50,858 nucleotides of DNA from Alphaproteobacteria bacterium UBA2964 (GCA_905182615.1 CAJJCG010000026.1:1-50858); one strand, 5' to 3'. Numbered from the stretch's first letter, positions 8,912-17,732 are shown. Made by a program: numbers and translations. The notes: a model not told the origin generated them from the sequence alone.

Positions 8912-9838
8912 ATGAAAGCGATCGAAATCGATAGTTATGGCGGGTCGGAAGTTCTGGTGTACCGAGATGTGATGAATCCGATCCCTGGAGCGGGAGAGGT
9001 GGTTGCTGATATCTATGCGGCCAGCGTCAACCCAGTGGATTGGAAAGTTCGTAATGGTGAACGGCAAGCATCGTTACATCTCAAGTTCCCCCATGTGTTG
9101 GGCGTAGACTTTTCGGGTGTTGTTCGTGCTGTTGGCGATGGAGTTACCCAATTTTCAATCGGTGATGAAGTCTACGGCACCACAGCGCAGGATCAGCGCG
9201 GCTGTTATGCCGAAGCACTGGCGGTTCCCGCCAACCAGCTGGCCTTGAAACCCAAGAGCATGTCGCACAAGGAAGCGGCTGCGATCGCGCTGGTTGGTTT
9301 GACGGCACTGGTGTCATTGGATGATGTTGCGGGGCTCAAGTCAGGTGAAACGATACTGGTTCATGCCGCTGCCGGTGGCGTCGGTGGCTTCGCCGTTCAA
9401 TATGCCAAACATGTTGGCGCCAGAATTTTTGCAACAGCAAGTGCGCCAAATCATGACTATGTCAAAAGCCTCGGAGCTGATGTTGTTATCGATTACCGTA
9501 ATCAGGATTTCACAGAGATCGCGAAAGATTGCGATGTCATCTATGAAACCGTTGGTGGTGAGGTGCAGGCGCGAAGCGTCTCCGTTCTTAAACCTGGCGG
9601 TCGGCTAGTCTATATAACAAAGCCGCCGGAAGGTTTCGTCGCTCCCGACGATATCGAATATCTGAGGCCAAAGGTGCCGCGTGATGGCGGGCATATGGGG
9701 GTGATTAGCAACCTCATTGATCAGGGAGCCGTATGGGCGCCGGAGATCATTGAAATGCCTTTGGATCAAATCAAGAAAGCGCATGAGTTAAGCGCAACGG
9801 AACATGTGCGGGGTAAAATCGTCCTCGCGGTTCGCTGA
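8912..9838 (+). CDS. NADPH:quinone reductase-like zinc-free MDR oxidoreductase
   Basis: 308 residues of the medium-chain dehydrogenase/reductase family, quinone-oxidoreductase branch. The N-terminal GroES-like domain has VNPVDWKVRNG and HVLGVDFSGVV; the Rossmann domain has HAAAGGVGGFAVQYAK at about residues 150-165. The zinc-binding cysteine cluster of alcohol dehydrogenases is missing, in line with zeta-crystallin-type enzymes that reduce quinones or enones with NADPH. I chose the ATG at 8912; a TTG at 8900 would add four residues. The crotonase gene follows after 11 bases, so the pair is likely one operon acting on an unsaturated acid or enone. It is divergent from the CMD/bicupin operon. 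Confidence 0.85.
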   Translation: MKAIEIDSYGGSEVLVYRDVMNPIPGAGEVVADIYAASVNPVDWKVRNGERQASLHLKFPHVLGVDFSGVVRAVGDGVTQFSIGDEVYGTTAQDQRGCYAEALAVPANQLALKPKSMSHKEAAAIALVGLTALVSLDDVAGLKSGETILVHAAAGGVGGFAVQYAKHVGARIFATASAPNHDYVKSLGADVVIDYRNQDFTEIAKDCDVIYETVGGEVQARSVSVLKPGGRLVYITKPPEGFVAPDDIEYLRPKVPRDGGHMGVISNLIDQGAVWAPEIIEMPLDQIKKAHELSATEHVRGKIVLAVR

Positions 9839-9849
9839 GAGAAAAGTAA

Positions 9850-10566
9850 ATGAGTGATGTTCTTCGCATAGAACGAAATGGCGCGCTTCTTCGACTGACG
9901 ATGACACGGTCCGATAAGCGCAATGCGCTTAATTCCGAACTAGTAGAGGCATTGGATACAGCGTTGGCGGAAGCCAATGCAGATGACGCTGTTCAGGTGA
10001 TCATGTTGGCGGCAAAGGGCTCTGTATTTTGCGCTGGCGCAGACATTAGGGAATTTGCGGGCCGAACGGATGACACATCGGCTTTGTCGGCAAAACGCTC
10101 GGCGGGTATGGGACGACTTTTCCTAATGTCTCAAGTGAGGACTAAGCCCGTTATTGCTGTGGTGGATGGCCCGGCGTTAGGCGGTGGTGCGGCACTCGCT
10201 ATTGCTTGTGACATCGTGATGGCCAGCAATGAGGCGAAGTTTGGCTACCCTGAAATTAAGGGTGGTTTCGCCGTGGCCGGTGTTCTCCCGTTACTGGTTA
10301 AGCATGTAGGCCGAAAGGCCGCTTTTGATCTTTGTGCGACGGGCAGAAGCATCGATGTTGAAGAGGCGCGGTTAATGGGGTTGGTAACCTATGTCGTGGA
10401 CTCAGAAGATATTCTTATGGAGGCAGAACGTGTCGCCGAACAATTGGCCGGGTATTCACCTGATGCGCTCTCTGTTATGAAACAGATTGTTCAGAAGTCC
10501 GGTGACCTGCCGCTAGATGAAGCCATCGTCTATGCGCGGACGGTTAAAGCGTTAGGAAACGATTAG
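9850..10566 (+). CDS. Enoyl-CoA hydratase/isomerase (crotonase) family protein
   Basis: 238 residues with the crotonase fold: NALNSELVEAL near the start, the oxyanion-hole segment FCAGADIREF at 60-69, the second oxyanion glycine stretch ALGGGAALAIACD at 109-121, and FGYPEIKGG at 131-139. Of the two catalytic glutamates of rat enoyl-CoA hydratase, the PEI glutamate (Glu135) is kept, but the GGGxE glutamate is alanine (Ala115). A classic hydratase reaction is therefore doubtful; isomerase, hydrolase or decarboxylase activity on a CoA thioester is more likely. It is 11 bases behind the quinone-reductase-like gene and 73 bases before a LysR gene. Confidence 0.85.
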   Translation: MSDVLRIERNGALLRLTMTRSDKRNALNSELVEALDTALAEANADDAVQVIMLAAKGSVFCAGADIREFAGRTDDTSALSAKRSAGMGRLFLMSQVRTKPVIAVVDGPALGGGAALAIACDIVMASNEAKFGYPEIKGGFAVAGVLPLLVKHVGRKAAFDLCATGRSIDVEEARLMGLVTYVVDSEDILMEAERVAEQLAGYSPDALSVMKQIVQKSGDLPLDEAIVYARTVKALGND

Positions 10567-10639
10567 GCGTTTCCATCTCATTATTCTTATAATTGATCGT
10601 GATGATTGCTATGATTGATTTGGCGAATAAGGGCGATAC

Positions 10640-11575
10640 ATGGAAAATCTCGCAAATCTCGACCTGAATTTGCTGAAGGTTCTGAATACTCTCATCGAGG
10701 AACAGAACGTCACGAGGGCTGCTGTTCGTCTTGGCAGAACGCAGCCGGCGATAAGTAATGCTTTGAGCCGTCTGAGAAACCTACTTGGTGACGAACTTTT
10801 AGTCAGAGGTCCCGGCGGGCTTACTTTAACACCCCGAGCTGAAGCCCTGAGAACGCCACTGCATGATTTGATGCAGCTCGCAGAAATATGTGTTTCCGAA
10901 ACAGCGCAGTTCGACCCGTCGACGGCAACGGGTGTTTTACGGATCGGTCTACCGGACCGGCTTAGCCTGCCCGTTTTACCACCTTTGGTAAAACGGTTTG
11001 GAGAGGACGCGCCGGGATTGAGCCTTCATGTGAAGACAGCAGATCGAGGCCAGACGATCAGCCTTTTCGACGATGATGAAATCGATTTGGCGTTGGGATG
11101 GCCCGATAACTTGCCGTCACACTTACGGTCGGAGTGGCTGTTCGATGAAGAGCTAGTCTGCGTGTGTCGTAGTGAGCATCCTGTGTTGTCCAGTGGCAAG
11201 CCCTTTGATGCGCAAGCGCTGGTTTCATACCCCCATATCGTTGTAAGTGCGACCGGTGGCCAAAGAGCGGCGTTTGATAATCTTCTGGCGGATCGGGGGC
11301 TGGAGCGTAGCGCGCGGGTTTTCGTTGCGGGATTCTCTGCGGTGCCCGAGCTCCTTTGTACATCCGACATGATTGCTGTGTTTACCAAGCGGCTGGCGAT
11401 TATTTTTGGTAAAAGTCATGGCCTTATTCAATCAGAATTGCCGTTGGAACTTGGTCCGTTGGGTCACTTTCTGGTCTGGCCGTCGCGCTATGATGGTGAC
11501 CCTCGCCATAGCTGGTGTCGTGACCAAATTCGGGATATTTGTGGCGCTTTGGATGAGCCTGCAGCGCCTATTTGA
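10640..11575 (+). CDS. LysR family transcriptional regulator
   Basis: 311 residues. The first 65 form the LysR winged helix (LDLNLLKVLNTLIEEQNVTR, then RTQPAISNALSRLRNLLGD), followed by a periplasmic-binding-like effector domain (LPVLPPLVKRFGEDAPGLSLHV, and DDEIDLALGW). LysR proteins usually activate an adjacent catabolic gene set on binding a pathway intermediate. Here it stands on the same strand after the quinone-reductase/crotonase pair and not in the usual divergent position, so its target is uncertain. The ATG at 10640 is the first good start; the ribosome site is weak. Confidence 0.9.
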   Translation: MENLANLDLNLLKVLNTLIEEQNVTRAAVRLGRTQPAISNALSRLRNLLGDELLVRGPGGLTLTPRAEALRTPLHDLMQLAEICVSETAQFDPSTATGVLRIGLPDRLSLPVLPPLVKRFGEDAPGLSLHVKTADRGQTISLFDDDEIDLALGWPDNLPSHLRSEWLFDEELVCVCRSEHPVLSSGKPFDAQALVSYPHIVVSATGGQRAAFDNLLADRGLERSARVFVAGFSAVPELLCTSDMIAVFTKRLAIIFGKSHGLIQSELPLELGPLGHFLVWPSRYDGDPRHSWCRDQIRDICGALDEPAAPI

Positions 11576-11587
11576 AATGAACCCTTC

Positions 11588-11606
11588 CACCGCACCCCTT
11601 GCGGTG
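11588..11606 (+). terminator. Hairpin after lysR, possible weak terminator
   Basis: CACCGCA and TGCGGTG form a perfect 7-base stem with a 5-base CCCCT loop 13 bases after the lysR stop. It is followed by CCAAAATTGG rather than a clear run of T, so it may be a weak or factor-assisted terminator or only a messenger-stability hairpin. Confidence 0.3.
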
Positions 11607-11647
11607 CCAAAATTGGTCTAACAACTTATAAAACAGGTTACCTTCGC

Positions 11648-12376
11648 GTGGCTAAGACTTCCAAATCCTCCGACGATATCGTGCTCGTTCATAGCTCTGA
11701 CATTCATGTGGATGACGGGTATACGGCGCGTGCCAATGATGGCGATGGCACAAATCCACTATTAGATGTCTTGAGAACAGCAGAATTAGTCAAAGCCGAT
11801 ATTGTTTTGCTGGTTGGTGATGTTTTTGAACATAACCGGCTGGCCAACGACATTGTCTCAAAAGCGGCACGTATTATGGGGGGTGCCCCGATGCATGTTG
11901 TGGCACTTCCGGGTAACCATGACCCGGCAATACCTGATTCTCCATGGCATCACAAAGAGATGGGGAAGGCGGATAAGCTCCATATCCTCGGCGTAACGCA
12001 TAAGCGGGCTGTACAGTTCCCGGATTTTGATCTGGAAATCTGGGGGCAGGCGCATCGGGACTATGGCGATATGAACCCGTTAGCGAGACCGAGAAAACGC
12101 AAAACACGGTGGCAAGTCGCCTTGGCGCATGGTCATTACGAGCCCGTTGCTGATAGAAAAACGACGCTTCGCGCCTCTTGGCTGCTTGATGATGCAGAAC
12201 TTGCTGCAACCGGTGCTGATTATGTGGCATTGGGGCACTGGAATCGGCCGATAAAGGTCGGTAAGGGCGCTGTTCCGGCCTATTATTCAGGCTCACCTGA
12301 TCTCGCAAAGACGGTCAATGTGATACGATTGACGGCTTCTGGTGAGGTGAAGGTGAAGCGTCAGAAGATCACGTAG
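11648..12376 (+). CDS. Metallophosphoesterase, SbcD/Mre11-like catalytic domain
   Basis: 242 residues from a GTG start. All calcineurin-like motifs are present: SSDIH (Asp18, His20), VGDVFEH (Asp58), PGNHD (Asn90, His91), AHGH (His161, His163) and ALGHWNRP (His197). The last motif, with the arrangement GDVFEHNR and LPGNHDP, is typical of the SbcD exonuclease branch. It is much shorter than full SbcD and lacks the capping domain; no SbcC partner lies nearby. It may be a stand-alone nuclease or phosphodiesterase. It sits alone between a LysR gene and a dioxygenase, so context gives little help. Confidence 0.8.
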   Translation: MAKTSKSSDDIVLVHSSDIHVDDGYTARANDGDGTNPLLDVLRTAELVKADIVLLVGDVFEHNRLANDIVSKAARIMGGAPMHVVALPGNHDPAIPDSPWHHKEMGKADKLHILGVTHKRAVQFPDFDLEIWGQAHRDYGDMNPLARPRKRKTRWQVALAHGHYEPVADRKTTLRASWLLDDAELAATGADYVALGHWNRPIKVGKGAVPAYYSGSPDLAKTVNVIRLTASGEVKVKRQKIT

Positions 12377-12470
12377 ATATTCCCATATAAGTTTACAGGT
12401 ATTTGGCGTTTTGCGATTTCGCTAAATATGTCAGAATAGCGCATCAATTTTGAGAGACAGGATGAAGCAC

Positions 12471-13529
12471 ATGGCTGGGAATACTTGGAAACGCAGTAGC
12501 TTGCCGCGCGAGCCGGCGGAACTTGGGAAACCACTTGTTGATCCCGCCCTCTGGTATCCAAAAGATATTTTGGCCAATGAAGACTGGATTTATCGTCTCT
12601 CTGATAGTGAGATCGCTGAAGTAAAATCGGCCGTCGCCGGCGTTGAAGAACGCGGGCTCGATATCAAAGACATCACTAAAGAAGACTTTCCGCTGCCGAC
12701 ACTGGGGCCTTGTCTGCAGGAAGTTCAGGATGAACTCATGGAGGGGCGCGGTCTTGTTTTGATCAAAGGCCTGCCAATCGATGATTTTAACCGGGCGCAA
12801 TATGCCGCTGCTTTTTGGGGTATTTCGGTTTATGTCGGTCGGGCTCTGTCCCAGAACCGGCAAGGACACGTTCTGGGCCATGTAAAGGATATTGGCGGCG
12901 ATTATTCAAAGACGCGAGGCTATAAGACAAAAGCCCATATGGCCTTTCATTGCGATCAAGCTGACGTCTTAGCGCTTGGCTGCATTCATGACGCGAAAGC
13001 CGGTGGCGAGCATCTCGTATGCAGTGCTGTCGCACTCTACAATGAAATGATGAAGCGCCGCCCTGATCTGGCGGTAGAGCTTGGCTGGAAGTTTTATCGG
13101 CAGCTTTCGACTGAAAAGCATCCGGGACAAAAAGATCCATTTATACGCCAGGGTATTTTCAATTTTCACGATGGCTATTTCGCTGTACGCGGTGTGAGCT
13201 CAGCGTTGAATAAAGGTCAGACGATACCGGGTGTGCCGCAATTTACCGAAGCGCAAAAAGAAGCGCTGCAGATGTTCCGCGATATTGCACCAGAGATCGC
13301 GATCGAGGTTCCGTTGGATCGTGGTGATATAAGCTACGTAATGAACCATGTGACGCTGCATTCGCGAACAGACTTTGAAGATTGGCCGGAGCCCGAACGT
13401 AAGCGGCATCTTCTCCGTTTGTGGATGAATGCCGGTGATCGACGTCCGTTGCCGCCAGAGATTCATAAATTCTCGCAAGGCATATACGATGAAACCACAA
13501 AGTTTGTGGCGCCGCTCGACGCCGAGTAG
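12471..13529 (+). CDS. TauD/TfdA family Fe(II)/2-oxoglutarate-dependent dioxygenase
   Basis: 352 residues from the ATG at 12471, which has AGGA eight bases upstream; an in-frame ATG at 12462 is also possible. The iron-binding facial triad is visible as H160-C-D162 (FHCDQAD) and the distal His297 (TLHSR), and Arg316 in HLLRLW would hold 2-oxoglutarate. Strands such as GRGLVLIKGLPI near residue 92 and GDISYVMNHVTLHS support the double-stranded beta-helix fold. Relatives hydroxylate taurine, 2,4-D, gamma-butyrobetaine and many other acids, so the substrate cannot be named. It is not clearly in an operon; the MmgE/PrpD gene converges on it with 12 bases between the stops. Confidence 0.85.
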   Translation: MAGNTWKRSSLPREPAELGKPLVDPALWYPKDILANEDWIYRLSDSEIAEVKSAVAGVEERGLDIKDITKEDFPLPTLGPCLQEVQDELMEGRGLVLIKGLPIDDFNRAQYAAAFWGISVYVGRALSQNRQGHVLGHVKDIGGDYSKTRGYKTKAHMAFHCDQADVLALGCIHDAKAGGEHLVCSAVALYNEMMKRRPDLAVELGWKFYRQLSTEKHPGQKDPFIRQGIFNFHDGYFAVRGVSSALNKGQTIPGVPQFTEAQKEALQMFRDIAPEIAIEVPLDRGDISYVMNHVTLHSRTDFEDWPEPERKRHLLRLWMNAGDRRPLPPEIHKFSQGIYDETTKFVAPLDAE

Positions 13530-13541
13530 CATCGCGTTATT

Positions 13542-14930
13542 TTATTCAGCGGATGAGCGGAACTCACTCAGTTTTTTGAAATCATCTGACTGAGTGAAAC
13601 CTTCGCAAAAACTTTGAAGTTGGTTGGCGGCACTATCCGGCCACCCACCAAAGGCGACATTTGCTTTAAACTTGGTGACAAGCTCATTGCGCGACAGAGA
13701 TTCTCGGGCTCCGCCTCGCATATGCGGTTGTTCAATCTCTCTTTCGTTTCCGTCTCTTAACGTCGCGCGTAAATGCCCGCTGTAATTGGCGGGATATTCA
13801 TTTTCTGGATCAATCTCGTATGACACGCGATTAGCTAGGTCGCATACGGCCTGATCAGCGACACGCTCATCGGTAAACTGAGCCAGGCCAGCGGCTTGAT
13901 CGATGATCCCGGCGGCAACGCAGTACGGGACGCTGAACTTGGCGGAATAGGCGGTCGATGGGTTCCGTTTTTCCGACAAAGGTTCCCATAGACGATGAAC
14001 CGTGCCTTCACCGACTTTGCAGGTGATGCTGGCGATATCGTCCGGTGAGATGCCCTGTCGCGCTAATTGGATGGCGCAATCGATAAAGGGCTGGGTCATT
14101 GTCCCGCAAGCGTAGGGTTTGAAGGCGATATTCGCAGCGTGCCAGCTCTGTCCGAGGTCCTCGGTGATCTTGGTAAAATCATTTGGAATAGTGGCGGAAG
14201 AGAAGCCATAGAAGAAACCGTGCTCGCCTTCCATGACGGTGCGCGGCCCCATGAACTTTTCACGGCCCAGTAGCGCGGCGCGGACACCGGATTGCGCCGC
14301 CCAACCGGCGTGCAGGCGTTTGGTCCAGCTACCTTCCGCCAGATATTCGATAATGCCGGAGGCAAAGCTCCCGGAAATGCCGATGGCGTCAGTCATTTCC
14401 TGCTTCGTAGAGCCGAGCGCCGCACTGACTCCGGCGGCCGCGCTTATGGCCCCAATGGCGGCGGTCGGGTGGAAGCCTGCCCGATGCACGCCCATCGGTG
14501 CGACGAGCGCCATACGGCACATAAGCTCTGTGCCAACTGCGATACCTCGCAAGGCATCCACGCCTGATAGGTCAAATTGTTCTGCCACTGCAAGAACGGC
14601 GGGTATGATGACGGCACCGGTATGTACCGGCGTGCCCTCGAACGTGTCGTCATAGTCTTCGCCATGCGCCGCGGTCCCATTAATCAGGGCAGCAGATGCC
14701 ACATCAACTGGTGTTTCGTGGCCGATGGCGGTGCAATTGCCCGGTGCTGAACAAGCCCTGATCATTGCGCCGACATAATCGAGGTTTCTGGCAGAGACGC
14801 AGAGCCCGGCATAGTCGAGTACCGCGTTACCGATGGCGTTTTCGACCTCCTTTGGGATCAAATCGCATGTTAGAGATGTTGCCCAGGTGCTGAATTCTTG
14901 GGAGACCGAGGTTTCGGGAAAATCCGTCAT
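13542..14930 (-). CDS. MmgE/PrpD family protein (2-methylcitrate dehydratase-like)
   Basis: 462 residues from the ATG at 14930; the longer frame upstream lacks family similarity. Family features include ALINGTAAHGEDYDDTF, GVHRAGFHPTAAIGAISAAAGVSAALG, the segment LHAGWAAQSGVRAALLG and FKPYACGTMTQPFIDCAIQLA, as in PrpD, MmgE and iminodisuccinate epimerases. The family covers dehydratases, epimerases and decarboxylases of di- and tricarboxylic acids. Members are frequent in tricarboxylate and TRAP-linked catabolic clusters. It is divergent from ubiD copy 1 across 147 bases, which suggests shared control. No methylcitrate synthase is present, so a prpD role in propionate use is not supported. Confidence 0.88.
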   Translation of the reverse strand: MTDFPETSVSQEFSTWATSLTCDLIPKEVENAIGNAVLDYAGLCVSARNLDYVGAMIRACSAPGNCTAIGHETPVDVASAALINGTAAHGEDYDDTFEGTPVHTGAVIIPAVLAVAEQFDLSGVDALRGIAVGTELMCRMALVAPMGVHRAGFHPTAAIGAISAAAGVSAALGSTKQEMTDAIGISGSFASGIIEYLAEGSWTKRLHAGWAAQSGVRAALLGREKFMGPRTVMEGEHGFFYGFSSATIPNDFTKITEDLGQSWHAANIAFKPYACGTMTQPFIDCAIQLARQGISPDDIASITCKVGEGTVHRLWEPLSEKRNPSTAYSAKFSVPYCVAAGIIDQAAGLAQFTDERVADQAVCDLANRVSYEIDPENEYPANYSGHLRATLRDGNEREIEQPHMRGGARESLSRNELVTKFKANVAFGGWPDSAANQLQSFCEGFTQSDDFKKLSEFRSSAE

Positions 14931-15077
14931 AGCGTGGGTTCTACCTATTATTTTATTTTCTGACCTTAACGATCCAAATGAGCTGATGTCTATGGGATGG
15001 GCCCAGTTGCGGCGCTTCAGACTGCCGTATAAAACCAATAAAACACATTTCACGAATTTAGGTTCTGGAGAACACCT

Positions 15078-16535
15078 ATGGCAGATGAAGAAGCGCCGCG
15101 GCGCAACGAAGGTTATCAGGATTTACGCGACCTGTTAGAGCGGTTTGAGGAAATGGGCGAGATCGCTCATGTTGATGGTGCGGACTGGAATTTGGAAGTT
15201 GGCGCTATTTCAGAAATGACGGCTGCCGAAAAGCCGGGACGGGCAAAGGCGATGTTGTTCGACAACATCAAAGGCTATCCCGAAGGCACCCGAATACTCG
15301 CCGGTGGTGCCAATGCCTTTAAACGTCTCGCTGTTGTCTTGGGACTGCCAGAGCCGAAAAACGAGATTGATCTCGTCAAAAGCTATCGCGAGCGGTCAAA
15401 GCGCGAGTTCAAGCTTATTCCGCCTGTCGAGGTGTCGACTGGCCCGGTGATGGAAAACATCATGCGAGATGACGAGGTCGATGTCTGGAAATTCCCGGCA
15501 CCCTTTGTCCATGAACTTGATGGTGGTCGTTATATCGGTACGGATGACGCGGTCATTATGCGTGATCCCGATACAGGCTGGGTAAATTCGGCAACATACC
15601 GCGTCATGGTTCATGACGAGAAGACTGTTGGAATCTGGATGTCGCCAGGTAAGCAGGGCCGTTTGATCAGTGAAAAATATTTTGCCAAAGGTGAGCCGTG
15701 CCCGGTTCTGATTTCCTGTGGCCATGATCCGCTTCTCTTTCTGGTCTCGCATCAGGAGATTGATCATGAAGTTGATGAGTTTGCGTTTGCCGGCGGTATG
15801 CGGGGGCGGGCGCTTGAAGTCATCCCCAGTGAAATTCATGGCCTTCCGATCCCGGCGCATGCCGAGATTGTGCTCGAAGGTGAAATCTACGGTGATGAGT
15901 TGCGCGAAGAAGGACCGTTTGGGGAGTTCATGGGGTATTACGCCTCGACCTCAAGCCAACTGCCGGTCGTCAAAATCAAACGCATTTACCATCGTAACAA
16001 CCCAATTTTGACGCTGGCGGTTCCGTCCCGTCCGCCCGAAAACTTTACCTTCGCCCGTGCCGCGGTGAAATCGGCCATGATTTGGGACGAGTGCGAGAAG
16101 GCCGGGTTGAATGGCATTAGCGGTGTTTGGTGCCACGAAGCCGGCGCTGGCCGTTTGTTCAACGTTATTTCGATTAAGCAGCTCTATCCGGGGCATGCTT
16201 CGCAGGCCGGGATGCTGGCCATGAACTGTCATGCCGGTAATTATGCCGGGCGTTGGGTTGTTGTGGTCGATGACGATATCGATCCGTCTAATATGTTCGA
16301 TGTGATTTGGGCAATGTCGACCCGTTGCGATCCACCAGAGGACGTGCAGTTCGTCAAACGATCCTGGTCGACGCCGCTGGACCCGATATTGCGCGAGCCA
16401 CCGTGGCAGAATAATCGCGGTCTCATTGATGCCTGTCGTCCTTATGGCTGGAAGGATGAGTTTCCGGCCGTCGCTGAAGCAAGTCCGGAACTTAAAACGC
16501 AGATGCGTGACAAGTTCCCGCACCTCTTTGATTGA
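15078..16535 (+). CDS. UbiD family decarboxylase, copy 1
   Basis: 485 residues, normal UbiD length. Alignment by eye to the prenylated-FMN decarboxylases gives Asn170 and Arg175 (NSATYR), Glu234 (DEF), and the acid pair Glu278 and Glu283 (EGPFGE), all conserved. The histidine that helps hold the metal in A. niger Fdc1 (His191) is glutamine here (Gln193, in SPGKQG). The family reversibly removes or adds carboxyl groups on aromatic, heteroaromatic or unsaturated acids, using prFMN made by UbiX; no ubiX is near. Start: ATG with GGAG upstream. The MetE-like gene follows after 47 bases and the MmgE/PrpD gene is divergent. Proximity to catabolic genes makes a ubiquinone role less likely. Confidence 0.9.
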   Translation: MADEEAPRRNEGYQDLRDLLERFEEMGEIAHVDGADWNLEVGAISEMTAAEKPGRAKAMLFDNIKGYPEGTRILAGGANAFKRLAVVLGLPEPKNEIDLVKSYRERSKREFKLIPPVEVSTGPVMENIMRDDEVDVWKFPAPFVHELDGGRYIGTDDAVIMRDPDTGWVNSATYRVMVHDEKTVGIWMSPGKQGRLISEKYFAKGEPCPVLISCGHDPLLFLVSHQEIDHEVDEFAFAGGMRGRALEVIPSEIHGLPIPAHAEIVLEGEIYGDELREEGPFGEFMGYYASTSSQLPVVKIKRIYHRNNPILTLAVPSRPPENFTFARAAVKSAMIWDECEKAGLNGISGVWCHEAGAGRLFNVISIKQLYPGHASQAGMLAMNCHAGNYAGRWVVVVDDDIDPSNMFDVIWAMSTRCDPPEDVQFVKRSWSTPLDPILREPPWQNNRGLIDACRPYGWKDEFPAVAEASPELKTQMRDKFPHLFD

Positions 16536-16582
16536 CTTCCTAAAGATTTGACAAAGAACTCTTTAAGCAGAAAGTTGAATTA

Positions 16583-17725
16583 ATGACTCGTTCTAAGCCA
16601 CCTTTCCGCGCAGACGTTGTTGGTAGTTTTCTGCGTCCTGAACGTTTAAAGGAAGCCCGCCGCAATGCCGGGCTGGAGCTTGAATCAACAGCGGACTTTA
16701 TAGAGGAAGAAAGTATCTCGTTGGATCAGTTGCGGGTCATCGAAAATGAATGCATTCGGGAGCTGGTTGATTTCGAAAAAGAGGCGGGATTGCAGGTAGC
16801 AACCGATGGCGAATTTCGTCGTGGTTCCTGGGCTTACGATTCAATCGGCCGTTTCGAAGGTGTTGATCTTCGCCGCCAGGATGATGGCGCAGCGTTTTCT
16901 GGAACGGGCTTTCAGCCTCCCGTTGCACATACCGATACCAAGATTGACAGGCAGCAGGGCGGCATTGTTTTACAGGATTACCTGTTTCTGAAAAACCTTA
17001 CGGATAGCACCATTAAGGTAACGGTGCCATCGCCGACATTGTTCTATGTGCGCGGTGGCCGCGAAGCGGTGAATAAGGACGTTTATCCAGATATTGAAGT
17101 ATTCTTTGAAGACCTGACACAAGCTTATCGCGATGAAATTCAGGATCTTTCAAACGCCGGATCAACCTATCTGCAAATCGACAATACGGATGCCGCATTG
17201 TTGTGTGATCCCAAATTTCAAGAAGCCGCAAAGCGCAAAGGCCTGGATCCGAAAGAACAGATCGAGCTTCAGGGCAAGCTGGTCAGCATGGCAACGCGCG
17301 ACCGTCCTGACAATATGACCATTAGTATGCATATGTGCCGTGGCAATAATGCCGGTGCTTGGCTGGCCGAAGGCAGTTACGACTTCGTCGCTGAGGCATT
17401 GTTTACGCAGTTCGATGTGGATGCATTCTTTATGGAATATGACACTGAACGCGCCGGCGACTTTTCGGCATTACGCTTTGCCCAGAAAGACACGTTTGTC
17501 GTTCTGGGGTTGGTAACGACGAAGACACCGGAGAATGATTCTAAAGATGTTCTCTTGCGCCGGATAGAAGAAGCATCGGCCTATATTCCGATCGAGAATT
17601 TGGCGTTAAGCCCGCAATGTGGTTTTGCCAGTGTGGCACGCGGTAATCCGATCACTTTCGATGATCAAAAACGTAAGCTTGAACTAATTCTCGAGGTTGC
17701 CGACGAAGTCTGGGGAAGTTCTTAG
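16583..17725 (+). CDS. MetE C-terminal-domain-like methyltransferase (YxjG-type)
   Basis: 380 residues corresponding to the single catalytic barrel of cobalamin-independent methionine synthase, without the MetE N-terminal domain. The four zinc ligands are visible: His250 and Cys252 (MHMC), Glu285 (FMEYD) and Cys346 (SPQCGF). The opening RADVVGSFLRP is also typical. Such short proteins move methyl groups to a thiol, often homocysteine, from donors that need not be folate. It is 47 bases behind ubiD copy 1, so it may handle a methyl group released from the same substrate, for example a methoxylated acid; that is inference. A weak ribosome site precedes the ATG. Confidence 0.85.
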   Translation: MTRSKPPFRADVVGSFLRPERLKEARRNAGLELESTADFIEEESISLDQLRVIENECIRELVDFEKEAGLQVATDGEFRRGSWAYDSIGRFEGVDLRRQDDGAAFSGTGFQPPVAHTDTKIDRQQGGIVLQDYLFLKNLTDSTIKVTVPSPTLFYVRGGREAVNKDVYPDIEVFFEDLTQAYRDEIQDLSNAGSTYLQIDNTDAALLCDPKFQEAAKRKGLDPKEQIELQGKLVSMATRDRPDNMTISMHMCRGNNAGAWLAEGSYDFVAEALFTQFDVDAFFMEYDTERAGDFSALRFAQKDTFVVLGLVTTKTPENDSKDVLLRRIEEASAYIPIENLALSPQCGFASVARGNPITFDDQKRKLELILEVADEVWGSS

Positions 17726-17731
17726 AACTTC
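17715..17731. terminator. Inverted repeat between convergent genes, possible two-way terminator
   Basis: GAAGTTC-TTA-GAACTTC is a perfect 7-base inverted repeat with a 3-base loop. It overlaps the stop of the MetE-like gene and ends two bases before the stop of the dienelactone hydrolase gene on the other strand. The stem is AT-rich and the T run is short (TTT), so it would be weak. Confidence 0.3.
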
Positions 17732-17732
17732 T

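Noticed and set aside
13542-14930. prpD of the methylcitrate cycle
   Set aside because: No prpB, prpC or propionyl-CoA genes are near, so only the broad MmgE/PrpD family name is justified.
15951-16523. 190-residue minus-strand frame inside ubiD copy 1
   Set aside because: Shadow of the UbiD coding frame with no motif of its own.
15078-16535. ubiD of ubiquinone synthesis
   Set aside because: Catabolic neighbours, a changed metal residue and two other copies nearby make a ubiquinone role doubtful; gene symbol left empty.
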